DNA from: Atrina japonica
Taxonomy: Eukaryota > Mollusca > Bivalvia > Pterioida > Pinnidae
Direction of reading: 5' to 3'
Length of the DNA stretch: 64,000 bases
Assembly: GCA_030159075.1 (NCBI GenBank)
Contig: BROG01000454.1
Span: 1 to 64,000 of the forward strand
In this document: one piece after another, positions 10,870 through 23,605 of the stretch
Layout of the letters: each line of letters begins with the position of its first letter
How positions within the stretch are numbered: position 1 is the stretch's first letter
Made by a program: the position numbers and the translations under genes
Notes under the pieces: generated by a model
What the model saw: only the letters and a program-made list of their open reading frames with translations
Database searches by the model: none
What the model was told of the DNA's origin: nothing

Positions 10870-10946
10870 CCAATGAAAGCGTCAATTATTAATACATTAA
10901 CCAATCATCTTTTGTTTTATTCCCAAGGCGGCCATTTTAATTCGAA
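10870..10946 (+). promoter_or_regulatory. Tandem CCAAT plus CHR-like G2/M promoter module
   Basis: CCAAT boxes start at 10870 and 10901, exactly 31 bp apart. TTCGAA, a variant of the cell-cycle genes homology region (TTYGAA), is at 10941-10946, 35 bp after the second CCAAT. A GGCGGCCATTTT stretch (10927-10938) containing a YY1-like CCATTTT core lies between them. Paired NF-Y sites followed at about 36 bp by a CHR are the known layout of promoters repressed by DREAM in G1 and activated by B-MYB-MuvB in G2/M. The only rightward gene here is ARHGAP19, a mitotic RhoGAP, which fits. There is no obvious TATA box. Confidence 0.6.
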
Positions 10947-10949
10947 TAC

Positions 10950-11056
10950 TGAGTGGTGTCCAGAGGCAAAGCCATCGGAACAGCTGTATTGAGTGAAAGT
11001 GTTATGCAATCAAATGTGTGGCCGGAATCAAAGAATCAATCAAATTTGAATAAGGG
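10950..11056 (+). other. Candidate noncoding first exon of ARHGAP19
   Basis: The sequence downstream of the CHR-like site is richer in CpG than its surroundings and ends in a possible donor, AAGGG|GTAATG, at 11057. An ATG at 11004 opens a 17-codon frame into that donor. It would leave phase 2, which gives a stop immediately in the 32871 exon, so it would act as an upstream ORF. The true start may instead be Met at 32879. The transcription start is inferred, not seen. Confidence 0.25.
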
Positions 11057-12515
11057 GTAATGTTCAGTAGACGTAGATCTAGTCTAGTCGCTCCAGATAC
11101 ACGATCTCTTTCTTCGTTTTATTTTTGAATTGCAAAAACATTTGCTAAACAGTCACAGACTGAGCCCCCCTATTCAGACTAAGAGGCTCTCGGTTATGAC
11201 GGTATCGTCCCGTATATCCGGTTGAATATACTGATTGCGCTTTTGGTGTGTAGAGTTACGCCTTTGTATGTATATTTAACGAGTTAAATGATCGAAATTG
11301 TCGAATATGATAATACGTTTTTGAATAGAAGTATGAGAAATTGTGCTGTATTTTGGGGGTTTAAAATAGTTTCTGTCCCTATTCTGTATTCAGGCTATTG
11401 TAGTGGCAATATTCACTGCACGTATATAATAACATTGTACATGACACTCCCTTTGAGTTTGAGTTAAACAAGCGCATGTGATGTCACAGCTGTAAATGTG
11501 TATATTTTGACAAATAAAACAAGTTTTTAGTGTATTAAAACCACTCAACTCCAGTTAAGTTTCCAAAATACAATATCACTGTCTACACTTTCCAAATTCA
11601 AATGTTTCGCCCAAGTTAAGTTTAATTATATATTGCTGATTACATGTATAGTTGAATTGCCATAAGATTTCACTAATGAATTGTAAATATATTTTGAAAA
11701 AGTATGTAGGTAAAGGTTCACTGTTTGTTTTTCATACATATATTTTTAGATTATTTAAAATGTTTTAAGTCAGCTGTATATTTCTAACACTGATTCTCTT
11801 ACATAAAAAAGTAAATTTAAATGAACTGGAAATACAAAATTTGGAAATCAGTTTGAAGTTTAAGTCAATACTTTCCCAAATAGAATTAATATAATATATA
11901 TTATACATAATTTTTTTTTTTTTAAAGTACTAAAAGTTTTCCATTTAGTTTTGTAAATATTTTGAAAATTTGTCCGTAAACAAATCTGGGATAATAATTT
12001 GACAAGAAAAGTGCAGCTTCATAGAAAATATTTAGGTAAAATATATCATCGGAATTTATTTGTGGCTCAATACTGTATATTGAAAAAATTGAATCTATCA
12101 CTTTTAAATCCTTTTCATATATCCTTTATAGTTTAACTGTTCACATTTGAAATACAAACTATATTTAGAATAGTCTCAGTTGAATTTAAAAAAATGTTTC
12201 TGTTTCTTCTTTTTATTAAATAATTTGATACTATATCTTTTTAGGATTAAACACAAATGTTTCTAAAATTACTTTTTTCATTTATAACATTCAATGCTTT
12301 AAATTCACAAAGAAAATTTCTTTTGGAAATTCCAAGTCACAAAGTGATATACTGTTACATTGTACAGTACTAAATTTCATTTCTAAACATAATATGAATA
12401 CATGCACATGTCTTAGAATGTGTATGGGATAGATTCAAGAAATATGTTTATTTGATCTTGTCACAGTCAGTGACTCAGTCATATCCCTACTGAAGTAATA
12501 ATATGATATGCATAG

Positions 12516-13375
12516 TAAACAAAGCAAACCAAACAAAAACACCGACAAAAAAAAACACAAAACAAAAAAAAAAACACTAGAACAACAAAAATAACTAAAC
12601 AACTAACTAAAATAAACAAAACAAAACACCTAAACCAAACCTAAACCATAACAACCTAAACCCACCTAAAAAAACCAAACACTAACAAAAAAAACAAAAC
12701 AAAAGAAATCACATAAAAAAAAACATCAAAGTAAAAAAAACAAAATACAAATAAAAAACTGCCTAACTAATAAACCTAAAACACAAAAAAAAAAAAAGAA
12801 AAACAAAAAAAAAACCTCCAAAACAAACTAAATATACAAAAAACTACACTAAAAAAACACTACACAAAAAAAAAACAAACAAAACAAACAAACAACCAAA
12901 ATAAAAAACAACTAAAAATAAATACCTATAAAACACGTTAAAACCTAAGACTCAAACAAAAAAAAACAGTGAACCCTACAAACCCCCCCCAAACCAACCC
13001 CCCAAAAACACAACAAAACCTCCCCACCACTTCCCTAAAAAAAAACAAAAAAAACACTAACAACTGCCCACCAGCCACAAAACACACACTACAAAAAAAA
13101 AATCGACCCAAAAAAACCCAAGAAACTCCCTACTCACAACCAACCCAAAAAAAAAAACTATAAACAAAGAACTAACAAATCACTGGAACCAAAAAAAAAA
13201 AAACAGAAAAACAAAGAAAACTAAACCTAAAAACCTACCACATACTCTAAAAACTAAAAAAAAAAACACAAAACAATAAGCTACAAACAAAAAAACCTAA
13301 CCCAAAAAACCTAAACTACACTAGAAGCTTAAAACACAAAAAACAAAAATCCCTAAAATAAACATAAAAGTACCT
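12516..13375. repeat. G-poor A/C low-complexity tract between direct repeats
   Basis: About 860 bp made almost entirely of A and C, with few T and only scattered G, in motifs such as AAACAAAAC and ACCTAAACC. A 24-27 bp direct repeat flanks it: GAAGTAATAATATGATATGC at 12492 and GAAGGTAATAATATGATATT at 13376. The proline/asparagine/lysine-rich open frame at 12969-13163 is only composition. It could be an insertion with target duplication, a runaway microsatellite, or an assembly artefact. Confidence 0.85.
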
Positions 13376-14079
13376 GAAGGTAATAATATGATATTGCAAT
13401 AGATAAAAAAAAGAAGTATACCTAGACACATACTACTTTAATGAATTGTAATACCAGCTACATAAAATATATGAATCATATCTGTCTTGGGAAATCCTCA
13501 GTAATCATGCACATGCATTTCATACATAAATCAAGCAGTTTATAGTTTACATAAATGTTATCCTAAGATCTGTATCAAATTAATGATGTACAAATGCCTC
13601 AGTAATTGATTACTACTTTGTACACATATGTATTTATTTAACACCTTCTTATTCACACTTTAAATCATACATGTAACAACACAGCACTTACACAGGACTT
13701 GATGAACATACATGTATACATATTAATTATTATTATGTGTTAGTGTATTTATGTTTTATTATTTGATTTCACATTCTATTGATTTGAAATATTAAGAAAA
13801 GTGTCAGTTACCTACAATGTAATTTGGTTCTCAGTGTCTGTCAAGTTGTGATGTTTTTATAGTACTCAGACTAGTAGTCTCCTTGCCATAGACTGACTGA
13901 TTACAATTATATTTAATTGAGAGTCAATTAAACTCATTAACATGTGTATTTCACCCTGATACCAGCCAATCATAAACCTGATATTGCCTGTTCCATATCT
14001 ACATGTACATGTACATAGTGTTCATATAAACCCCCATATCATTATCTGTGATTAAATGAGCCAGATAATAATTGATATA

Positions 14080-14128
14080 ATGAAGGAATTTGTGCAGAAG
14101 AAGAATTTGAAAGATAATCAGATATCAG
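14080..14128 (+). CDS. Candidate alternative first coding exon 1a of ARHGAP19
   Basis: ATG at 14080 opens MKEFVQKKNLKDNQIS and ends TCAG|GTAACA, leaving one base. Joined to the 32871 exon (CC TAT GAG ATG) it gives an uninterrupted frame through Ala-Tyr-Glu-Met-Ser-Thr-Pro. Human ARHGAP19 likewise has an N-terminal extension of a few dozen residues before the region matched by the 32871 exon. A phase match alone has about a one-in-three chance of being accidental, and no homology supports the 16 residues. Confidence 0.3.
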
Positions 14129-15369
14129 GTAACATTCTGTTGCTTTCTTTGAACATAAGAAACCCCCATGTTTATAGTATCTATACATATGTATAATTTA
14201 CATGTAGTTATTTGTTTATCTTATAATTGATATGTAATGTAGTTTTATATATTTATGTATTTAGCAGAGCATCAATAACTTTTTTGTACATTTTGTAACA
14301 AAATCTAAATGATCTGTTAAAATTTGAATGAAGTAAGTTGTTTGTAATGAGGACAAGTAAACAAATATCCATGGTTTCTCAAATTATGTTTTCCAGTTTT
14401 TGTTAAAACCTGGCATAATCGTTGTTTTGGACCCTGGTCTGGACTCATAATTTAGGAAATATGAGTGTGCCTATGTAAACTACACATACATGAACATGTA
14501 TGTTTCTATCCTTCTCTTGAGACTGTATAAGATCGTTGTAGTAGTTGTGTGATTATGGACATGTACACAAATTTCAAATTCATTCCTCTTGTAACGATGT
14601 CATCAAATGTTTTAATGAATGGAATCAAATTAATAATTCAATTAATTTAGAAAAGTAGCTCATATGAAATTCTGTGTCCATTCCAACTGCATTTCAATAT
14701 TGCAGTTAAGAGATTAGACATAGAAAAAATAATTTCATCATATTATTGAAATTAACAAATGGTACAAAATATACATAAATTAACATGTAAATTCAGTTGC
14801 TGTAGTCATTTTGTGTTTTTCTTTCTAGTAGTGAAATGATATTTTATTGTATGTCAGGAAACTGGTGGAGAATAGAATAAATATTACTACATGTATTAGC
14901 GATTCTGAGTGCTTTTCAGTACATCACTACATGTACCAGGGATTTATTTTTTTATCATTAATGTGCAGGTCTGGTAAAAGATCCCATGCCCAATGCAAAA
15001 TCTGCTTTTTCCCCCCAAAATATCCCAATTATGTTCACATCTGGTACATTGCATTAAATTTGAAAAAGGAGAATTTGATACATGTATTGACTGCACTTTG
15101 AAGTCTTCAGATGAAAACCATATTGTCAGTTAAATAAGAGAAGCTACATGAACATGTAAATGAATCACAGGTTTTGTCATTTTTATGAATTTAATTACCA
15201 ATAAATGTAGTTAACTTGCCTATTGTGACATAAAATTCCTTATTGGAAGGGTACAGGACCCTGTCCCAAAATTGGTCTATAAACCCCCGTGTACATAGTT
15301 TTTAGTGATTTTTCTTTAAGTTTATAGTTGTAATATGTTTTGTAGACTCTAAATCTAGCTGCAATAATA

Positions 15370-16157
15370 CAGTCAAAACTTGTTATGTCGAGATTGGTAA
15401 TTTTGATTTACCCAGTTATCTCAGGATTAAGTGCTGGTCCTGGCAATTTTCCTTCTACTTGTATGTCTTACTAATAAAAGACCTGATAACTCATGATTGG
15501 AAGAGTAAAAAAAACGCTACTGTTGATATTAAAACTTGGTCCCGATGTTTAGATTCAATGTGAAAGTGACCAGTTATCTAGAAGTTAATTTTTTGTACAT
15601 CGTCATTAAGTCATTGTGATTATATGACTAGTGCTGAACAAATATGCATTCTATATTGTTTTAAGTACATACAATAAATAAAAATCTTCACAAAAATTCC
15701 TTTATGTTGCTCTCCATTCTTAAATTTGTATGGCTAATTTTACTTTCTATAATTCGTTTTTAGACTTTCTGTTCTTAAATGTATAATGATAGTATCACTT
15801 TCATGATCCAGAAAGGAACATGGGTTTTTTCTGTTAAAATTTGAGTAAATTCAGTAATGTTTACTTGCCAATACAGTTGTGTATTAAGAAATAAATACTG
15901 AAATATGATTTATTCCTTTTTATTTGGTTTAAATATTGTTTGACAAAACACATGTTTTTTTTTAGCTTTCATTGTGCACGTATACTTACAATAAGAGACA
16001 AAAGATATACTTATAGGTCTGCAAGTATTCTGGCAACTACAAAAATGCTCGGGGAGGAATCAGGATTGTTTTTAGTTACAGACCTTTTAACTTGAGGACC
16101 CGTTTATCTAAAATTTTTGCTTGGTCACTATGACTTGGAGATGATAAAGTTTGACTG
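15370..16157. mobile_element. pogo/Tc-like MITE, 788 bp
   Basis: The ends are CAGTCAAAACTTG at the left and (reverse complement) CAGTCAAACTTTA at the right, each next to a TA dinucleotide as a target duplication. Phrases inside, such as CCAGTTATCTCAGG and CCAGTTATCTAGAAG, resemble the end sequences of this superfamily. No transposase is present. Confidence 0.6.
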
Positions 16158-16705
16158 TATAATATGCAATGTAACTGAAGAATTGTTGAGTATGGTGTAA
16201 AACAACATTTAAACTGACGAAACAACAATATTTTTCCTAGTAAAACAGGTCCTACATGTATTTTACATGTATCTTAGTGGATTAAAAATTTTTTAGTTCA
16301 AAAGGCAATGCACAAAATGCACATATACTCCTGAAAACAAGGGAAATTTGTTTATGTTTTTTGCACACATCATAATAAAAGCAATATGAGCTGTCATCCA
16401 TGGAAGCTATTGTTAGTTTGATTCAGCCAAAAAAATTTTTTTTTAATGATGATGATAACCTACTAGTGTTAAAGAAGTGTGAGCAATTCAAAGACGGAAT
16501 TGGCCATACATATAAGTATAGTTTATTTTGTTGAAACTTTTTAAAAAAAAATTGCAGTCATTGACAACTCATTTTGCTTAAAGCTTAAGCCTTTAAGAAA
16601 AATTCTCCAGTTAATACTAATAAGAGATGGATTAAAAAAAAATGCTAGCCAACAGTGCTGTCATTTGATGTTTTTCTTTCCAAAATAAACAGAACATCTG
16701 TGGTG

Positions 16706-17096
16706 AAAGCCTCCACTTTATACCATGAAGTCTCTCCTCCACTTTATACCATGAAGTCTCTCCTCCACTTTATACCATGAATTCTCTATTCCACTTTATA
16801 CCATGAAGTCTCTCCTCCAGTTTATACCATGAAGTCTCTCCTCCAGTTTATACCATGAAGTCTCTCCTCCACTTTATACCATGAAGTCTCTCCTCCACTT
16901 TATACCATGAAGTCTCTCCTCCACTTTATACCATGAAGTGTCTCCTCCACTTTATACCATGAAGTCTCTCCTCCACTTTATATCATGAAGTCTCTCCTCC
17001 ACTTTATATCATGAAGTCTCTCCTCCACTTTATACCATAAAGTCTCTCCTCCACTTTATACCATGAAGTCTCTCCTCCACTTTATACCATGAAGTT
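16706..17096. repeat. 26-bp minisatellite, about 15 copies
   Basis: The unit is CTCCACTTTATACCATGAAGTCTCTC with single-base variants (CAGTTTATACC, TTTATATCATG, ACCATAAAG). Copies are very alike, which suggests recent amplification or ongoing homogenisation. It lies in the ARHGAP19 intron. Confidence 0.97.
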
Positions 17097-18227
17097 GTCC
17101 ACCTCTGGTCAGCACCGGTTTGATCTCCCCTGTAACTTAGGCTGATTTAGTGCCAGTTTACTTTAGTTAAAATATTGTAAACTATATGAAAGAGTGGTGT
17201 AAAGTGCAATATATCCTACATGTATATGTTACTGTTATGATTATATAAAAAAAAACTAGAAAAAAATGTACATGCAAAAATGGGTATGTATTTAAGTATT
17301 TTTAGAACAATATTTTTCAAATCTTGATGTATTAGATTTGGAAATACATTTGTACATGTATCAATCACTATGAAGTACTCTATTATAAAGTGAAGTAGAA
17401 CATGTGTTTTTGTTGACACACAAATAATGTCCACATTTTAAAGAAACTATTGTGTACATATTTGCCTTATCAGTGATTCTTTTATTTCAAAGTATTGAAT
17501 TGAGAAAGACATACATATAAACTTGACAGATATTAATGAGGGGTAATCAGGAGCTATGATTGGAAAGGCCATAAAAAGGGCCATTATCATCATAAATGTC
17601 TTATTGGGTTTTGTTTACTTTTTCATGAACATCAGCCATTTATTACATCTTTAGGTTATCATCAAGATTATGCCCGTGGGTAGAAACATAGGTGTTTACA
17701 GGTAAAATAGAACTCAAGGTTTTGTTACACATCCATCATAATGATTATGATGGGATTAAAATACTCTGAAATTTGAAGGGAAGGGATCAGAACTTGCTGA
17801 TTAGAGGATTAACACCTAACTGCACATTGTAAAGGGGATTTAGGTGACATCAGTGACAACTTCATTTACTAGTCTGTCTGGTATGTCACTAATTTGAACA
17901 TCTCTGAAAATGTTTGAATTGATAATTGGCATAAAGTAGTGAAGATTGATTACCTTCTGAAATTGAAATATTGCATCATTAGATTTCATTATAGCAAAAA
18001 TAACTACAGGTACTGGTACATGTATTATCATGAATCACTAAAAAAAAACATAAATATACATGTACATTGTATATAAATTTGAGATAAAAAAAAACATGAA
18101 ATAGAAACTTACACACAGTGACACACACACACACACACAGATTTGTTTGCTGGAGCTGAACTGACTCATATACATTAAAAATGCTCAGGCCATGTACACA
18201 TGTACATCTTGATCTGGAACTCATTGC

Positions 18228-19172
18228 ATTGGTGGATTCAAAGGTGGGGGAGGGTATCAACCCCCTTTCAAAAATTTCTTTTTTTTAATATTAATATTAT
18301 CACCTTTGGAATCCAGAAAATGGCTTCCCAAAGCTTTTTAATTAGGCCTACCGAAATTTTCGCACCTCGCTACACTCTACGAAAACAATTATAAATTATA
18401 TTCTTCCTTCTAATTCGAAATCTTGGATCCATCCTCGTTTTGTATATTTTAGATTTTATGGATTTGGACTACTGGCTTTGTACAAATGTATTATGGGTTG
18501 TGTTTGCCCTACATATCGGTAAAAATGTTTGCAGCCTTTTTAGCATGTATGAATATGACAAGTTATTTGTAAACAAAAATTGCCTGTTATTATCAGCTAA
18601 AGATCTAAAATTTTGATCCAAACTTCTTTTAAGAACGGTAATCAATGTGATTTTACTAGCCGATTACTAAGCGTATTTTCGCATCTGGATGCAGAAAAAT
18701 GCTTCTACGGGTTTCCAAATTAAAAAAATTATTGTTTTTATTTGATGCATAAAACATGACCCCTCATAATGAAATATTGCCTCACAATTAATCAAATACT
18801 TAAAATTATGTGCAGTGACCAAGGAGAGCATGCCTCTAAAGTTTATAAAATAGATGTGAAACCTTTAATTTTTCTATAAAAATTCTTAAAAACAAATATC
18901 CCAAAATTTTCGCCCCTCACTCCACTCGGGAAATAATTTTTTAATTTACATCCACTTAAACTTAAAATCTTCAGTCAGCTTTTGATGATTGCATCACAAT
19001 AAATATCACCCCCACTGTTGTAAATATTCATTGCACAATCAAAAGGCATATGATAGCAATGAGAGTGGATCGCATGCACAGTTTCATGCATTACTGTAAT
19101 ACTATATGTACTTTTCTGCTATTGTAGAGTTAATACTCACCCCCCCTTTTAAAAAAATCCTGGATCCGCCCC
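18228..19172. mobile_element. Nonautonomous terminal-inverted-repeat element
   Basis: The left end, TTGGTGGATTCAAAGGTGGGGG, and the reverse complement of the right end, GGGGCGGATCCAGGATTTTT, match loosely, each followed by A/T and a G run. An internal motif is repeated in direct orientation: AAATTTTCGCACCTCGCTACAC near 18353 and AAATTTTCGCCCCTCACTCCAC near 18904. No transposase frame is visible and boundaries are approximate. Confidence 0.5.
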
Positions 19173-20303
19173 ATCATTGTATGGTTGTAAACTCATCTAT
19201 GAATCTTTTTCTCTATGATATGTAATGAACATGTATGATTTTGAATGTAAAGGATAATGAAATTCAGTTCAGTTCTGGTCAGGTCACATCGAACAAAATA
19301 ATGACTTTACACATGTATCTTGATTTACCGTTACACATTATATTTATTACATAAAAGTGTGTAGGTTATCATTCTATCATACATGTACATGTTCAGTGTG
19401 TGTGTACTTATGTGGACTGTAGATTCAGTTTATTCAACTGTTAGTTTACAAATTTTGTATTTTGTTCGTGCATTGTTTGATATCATCTCTTTTCCCCTCA
19501 ATTTTAGTGAATTCCACTGTCAAAAGATTGAAAATGCAGATAATCGTAGTAAACTTTGCTCAATTTTCTGATATTAAACACATTTTCATCAAATTCTCTT
19601 CACTTCAGCAGGTTCTACACAATCAGACAAGTGATAAACATTGACACAGCTAGAACTAAATATGAAATTAAAAAAAAAAACCAAACCAGTTATGTGTTAA
19701 CAGTTTGTATAACTGTACTAGGGTGCTGAAGTTACTTCTATCTGTACAAGAATCATTATGTAGAACTGTCAGATATGTCAAAATGGACCCATTTCTCACT
19801 CAAGTGTCAACAGCTATTGTGTAAGTACATATGGTCAGTCTATCTTATCTGGTTATCATCTCTGGTTTGACCACTGTGCTGTACACAGAATATGGCTACT
19901 AGCTGTGATTGATGGAAAGGCTCCGACCAGTATTGGCCATTGGGCATCATTAAGCCTTAGAATCTTCCTAGTTCTGGACTTGTCTAGCCCTATAGTAGAT
20001 GTCCAAGCCCCAAGTCTAAGGCAAGTTAACATCTCAGAATATAAAAGTTGATCACCCAAGCCTTGTTTCAAACATTTTCATTTTAGATTTGTATGCATTA
20101 GGAGTTAGATTGTTCTACTTGAGTTCAACATGGACTAATGCTAAAGTGTGATTGTAAAAGTGACTAAAGTGTGACTGCAGAAGTATAATTAATTGATAAG
20201 AGTGAATGGTCATCATTCTGTACATCTACACGTGTTTATGCTACAAACTGAAGAAGTAAATAAGAGTATTTAATCTGGGATCTTATTACTCAAAACATTC
20301 AAA

Positions 20304-20349
20304 ATGAAGAAACTTGATGTGGATTTAATATTTGAAAGAATGCTATGTG
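20304..20349 (+). CDS. Candidate alternative first coding exon 1b of ARHGAP19
   Basis: ATG at 20304, in the favourable context AAAATGA, opens MKKLDVDLIFERMLC. It runs into a textbook donor, TGTG|GTAAGTAC, leaving one base. That phase also joins the 32871 exon as Ala-Tyr-Glu-Met. The donor is much stronger than that of the 14080 candidate. A longer open frame crosses the donor (20332-20670) but looks like chance. If real, this exon means a second promoter inside the first intron. Confidence 0.4.
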
Positions 20350-23300
20350 GTAAGTACTTCTGGATGCTGTAAGGATGGAAATAATTATAAAATTACATTG
20401 CACATGTACATGTATCATTGTATGTGTCTCCAGAGACTTGAAGCTGTGCACTCATTAATATGGGGAGACTTGAGTTTTCATGAGGGATGGGTGAGGGATT
20501 GGTTTATGGAAAATAAATTGATTTACAGACATTTTGAAATAAAACAAAAATTACTGGTCTGTATATATATATACACAATTGAATTGAAATGGAAAATTAC
20601 TGGTGATTTGGACCAGTTATCAGATAGATTTAAATGTGCTTTTGTGAAATTTACCTGGCAAAACTGGTAAATTTCAAAAACTCTGGATTTATAAAAGTAA
20701 ACTTCAGTCAAATTATTAGGATTTTTTAAATAATCAATAACATTCTTACATATACCTGAAATATTGGATTTGCCTCATTTCACATTTAATAGTTGTCCCT
20801 TGAATTGATCATCAACATTTTAGCTTGATGATTCAGATAAATCCAACTTTTATTTTTGTTCTTTTTATTTAATTTTTCATTCTGCAGATCAGAGATCACA
20901 AGGCATACACAGAGATTTAAACATGAATGTATACATGTGATATTTTTATTTGATCATAACTCTAATCTTTATCAGTACTTTCACTGAAGCAATTAATTTT
21001 TTCAGGGACTTTAATTGTTAAAAATTTGATATGTCTCACAATAAATCAAGTTTGCTATTGCAAATCCTAACTGAAATTAATTAAACATTAGACATCTACC
21101 ACAATAACTCAAGTTTGATTTCACAAATCCTTTTAAATTTTTACACACTGTTTGGAACCCTGTAGACAAGACACCTTTTGATTCTTAAAATTTTTACACA
21201 ATGTTTTATCTTATCTACAATGTATAAAGAGTCTATAGAAGGGTACTCTTGTGTATTCTTATGATTTTGACGTTTGCCATTACAGAGTTATAGGACTTTT
21301 TTTGTTAAAATTCAGAAGAAATTTGACATGACAGGTGTATTTTGTGCTGTTTGTGTAGCCACTTATTGATGTTGTTATGCTTTGTTACCTTACTGTTACA
21401 TTTAAAATTGACCAGGTCAAGAACAGGTTCAATAGACTCCACCTCACCAGGATAATTGGGGTTCACTACATTGTACATGTATACTGGTACATGTATTTTA
21501 TTAAAACTTAATCTGTGTTGTGAGTACTTACATGTTTGTCCTGTAGAAATGTACAGAAATGTGTTACCAGTAAGGTCTGTTTGACCTACAACACATATTT
21601 AATACATGTATTGAATTGGCTACCAATAATCGTTGACGATTGCACATGTACAGTAGAACCTGTCTTGAGAGTCTGCTAATATGAAAGATGACTGTGGCAG
21701 AAATGCTGGTCTATCATTAACAGTTTAAAGTTGATAACATCTAAATAACAAAATTAAAAAAATTCTAGGATAGCTTGTTTCTGATTTTAGGAAAGGCAAC
21801 AACAGAATAAGAAATTGGATTTATTGCTGGAATACATAAACTACATTATACACTTGTATCTGTCTGCATGTAGTGATTAAAATTCGGATATTGTAGCAGG
21901 CATGTTATTTAAACATTTTGAATTTAAATTAAAACAGGCTTTGCCCATTTAGATTAAGAACATGTAGATGTATAAATGTAGGTATTTGATATACTATACT
22001 TGACTGGTTTTTGTTAATTTCAGTTGAGTTTCACATTTTTTCATCTTATTTTCTATTTCTGTATCTTACATGTACATGATAATCATCAGGTAGTCCCCAA
22101 CCAGTTTCCAGGTGTGTGGGTGGTGGTGGTTGGGTTGTCTGTCCTTTAATAATTCTGTCTTTTGATTTGTGTTGGTCATGACTTTCATTTTTTTGTTCAA
22201 CTCCCATACCCCATATTTTGCACAGGTATACATGTAAATAGACAATCTATAACATACAGAAATTGCACTCCTGCCACCCTTATACATTGTATACCGGTAT
22301 AGAGTTATTCTCCTCTGTTGATTTTATTTGTCTGGGCCATTTATTAATCATTTCCTCACCTTGGTCCACCATATTTATTGCAGACATCTTAGGTACATGT
22401 AGAATATACCAGTGCATCTAGATGTTTATTTTCATCAATTTATATATCTTGGCTTTACCCTTCAGGTAACCTTGTCTCCTAGTAACCTTGTAACAAGGTC
22501 AGTGTTTCACTGTCTTAATGTAAGTTGTTCAAAGTGGTTGTAAAATTGTGTACACAAATTGTGACCAAAAATTATTGTTATGCCCCCTCCCTTGTTGAGT
22601 TTTGCACAGATTTTGTTGCAGACTCACAACTATTGTGATCAGTGTGTAGAGAATGCTTACTCCTCTGTGATACCTGGTCCCACCTCTGATTTTTCAGAGA
22701 TCTGTTTCTGTGTGTATGACTGTTCATATTGCCTCACAAGTTTTTTTTTGCTGTGGTATAATTCATTGAATGCTTCGTACATTGTAGTTCATACTCAAAT
22801 GATTGTTCCATATTTTCAATGAATTTCTGATACCAATCTTGCTTAACTAATTGTAGTAATTCTGAAGAATTAATTACAGTGGTAAATTTGGATAGGTGTA
22901 AGAAGAACAAATTGATTGGCTCATTCTTGACAATAAAATTTCATGCAGAAAATATGAATTAAAACTTTGACAAGATTTACGCTGTAAATGCTTGTTATGA
23001 TGATGAAGGAGATTTCCATTGGAACCTACTGCCAGTGTGTAATAATGTGGCTAACAGTATACTGTACATGTAGTGATACACTGAAATGTCAAGACTGGAG
23101 GCTTATTTTACATGTAACCCCATGACCACAGCTTGTGACAGTGGTAATGTAAACATAGGTCTTCATGTCATGATCAAGATTGACTTCTTCACAAGGGGGT
23201 CTGTTTCAGTGACAGAACACAACAACAGACCCATTCAAATGAAGTTGATTGTACTTGTTGGTCAGCTTAATTTGTATTTACTTTATAAATGTAATCAAAA

Positions 23301-23605
23301 CACCAAGCTATGAAGCATATGTTTATATACAGAGACCTGTAATTTAGTCTTAACAAATAAATTACATTAAAGTTAAATGAAAACATTTTCTTTGAATGGA
23401 AGTTTTGTTTACTTTGTAACTTAACATGTATACAATTACATGTACATGTTTCCTAGAAATTATTTGGAGTCCAGTGAATTGTAGGTATTACAAGTGGCTT
23501 ACTTACCACATTTATTTGTTCATACAGTGTACATGACCAAATATTGATAAATGTCCCCACAGACACAGAGAGAGAGAGTTTTGCAATATTTTTATTGATA
23601 GTTTT

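Noticed and set aside
12969..13163. Pro/Asn/Lys/Thr-rich frame
   Set aside because: Pure composition effect of the A/C tract; no splice sites or domain.
20332..20670. 112-codon frame MKECYVVST...
   Set aside because: It crosses a strong donor (20350) and has no homology or downstream support; part is likely the candidate exon 1b read through.
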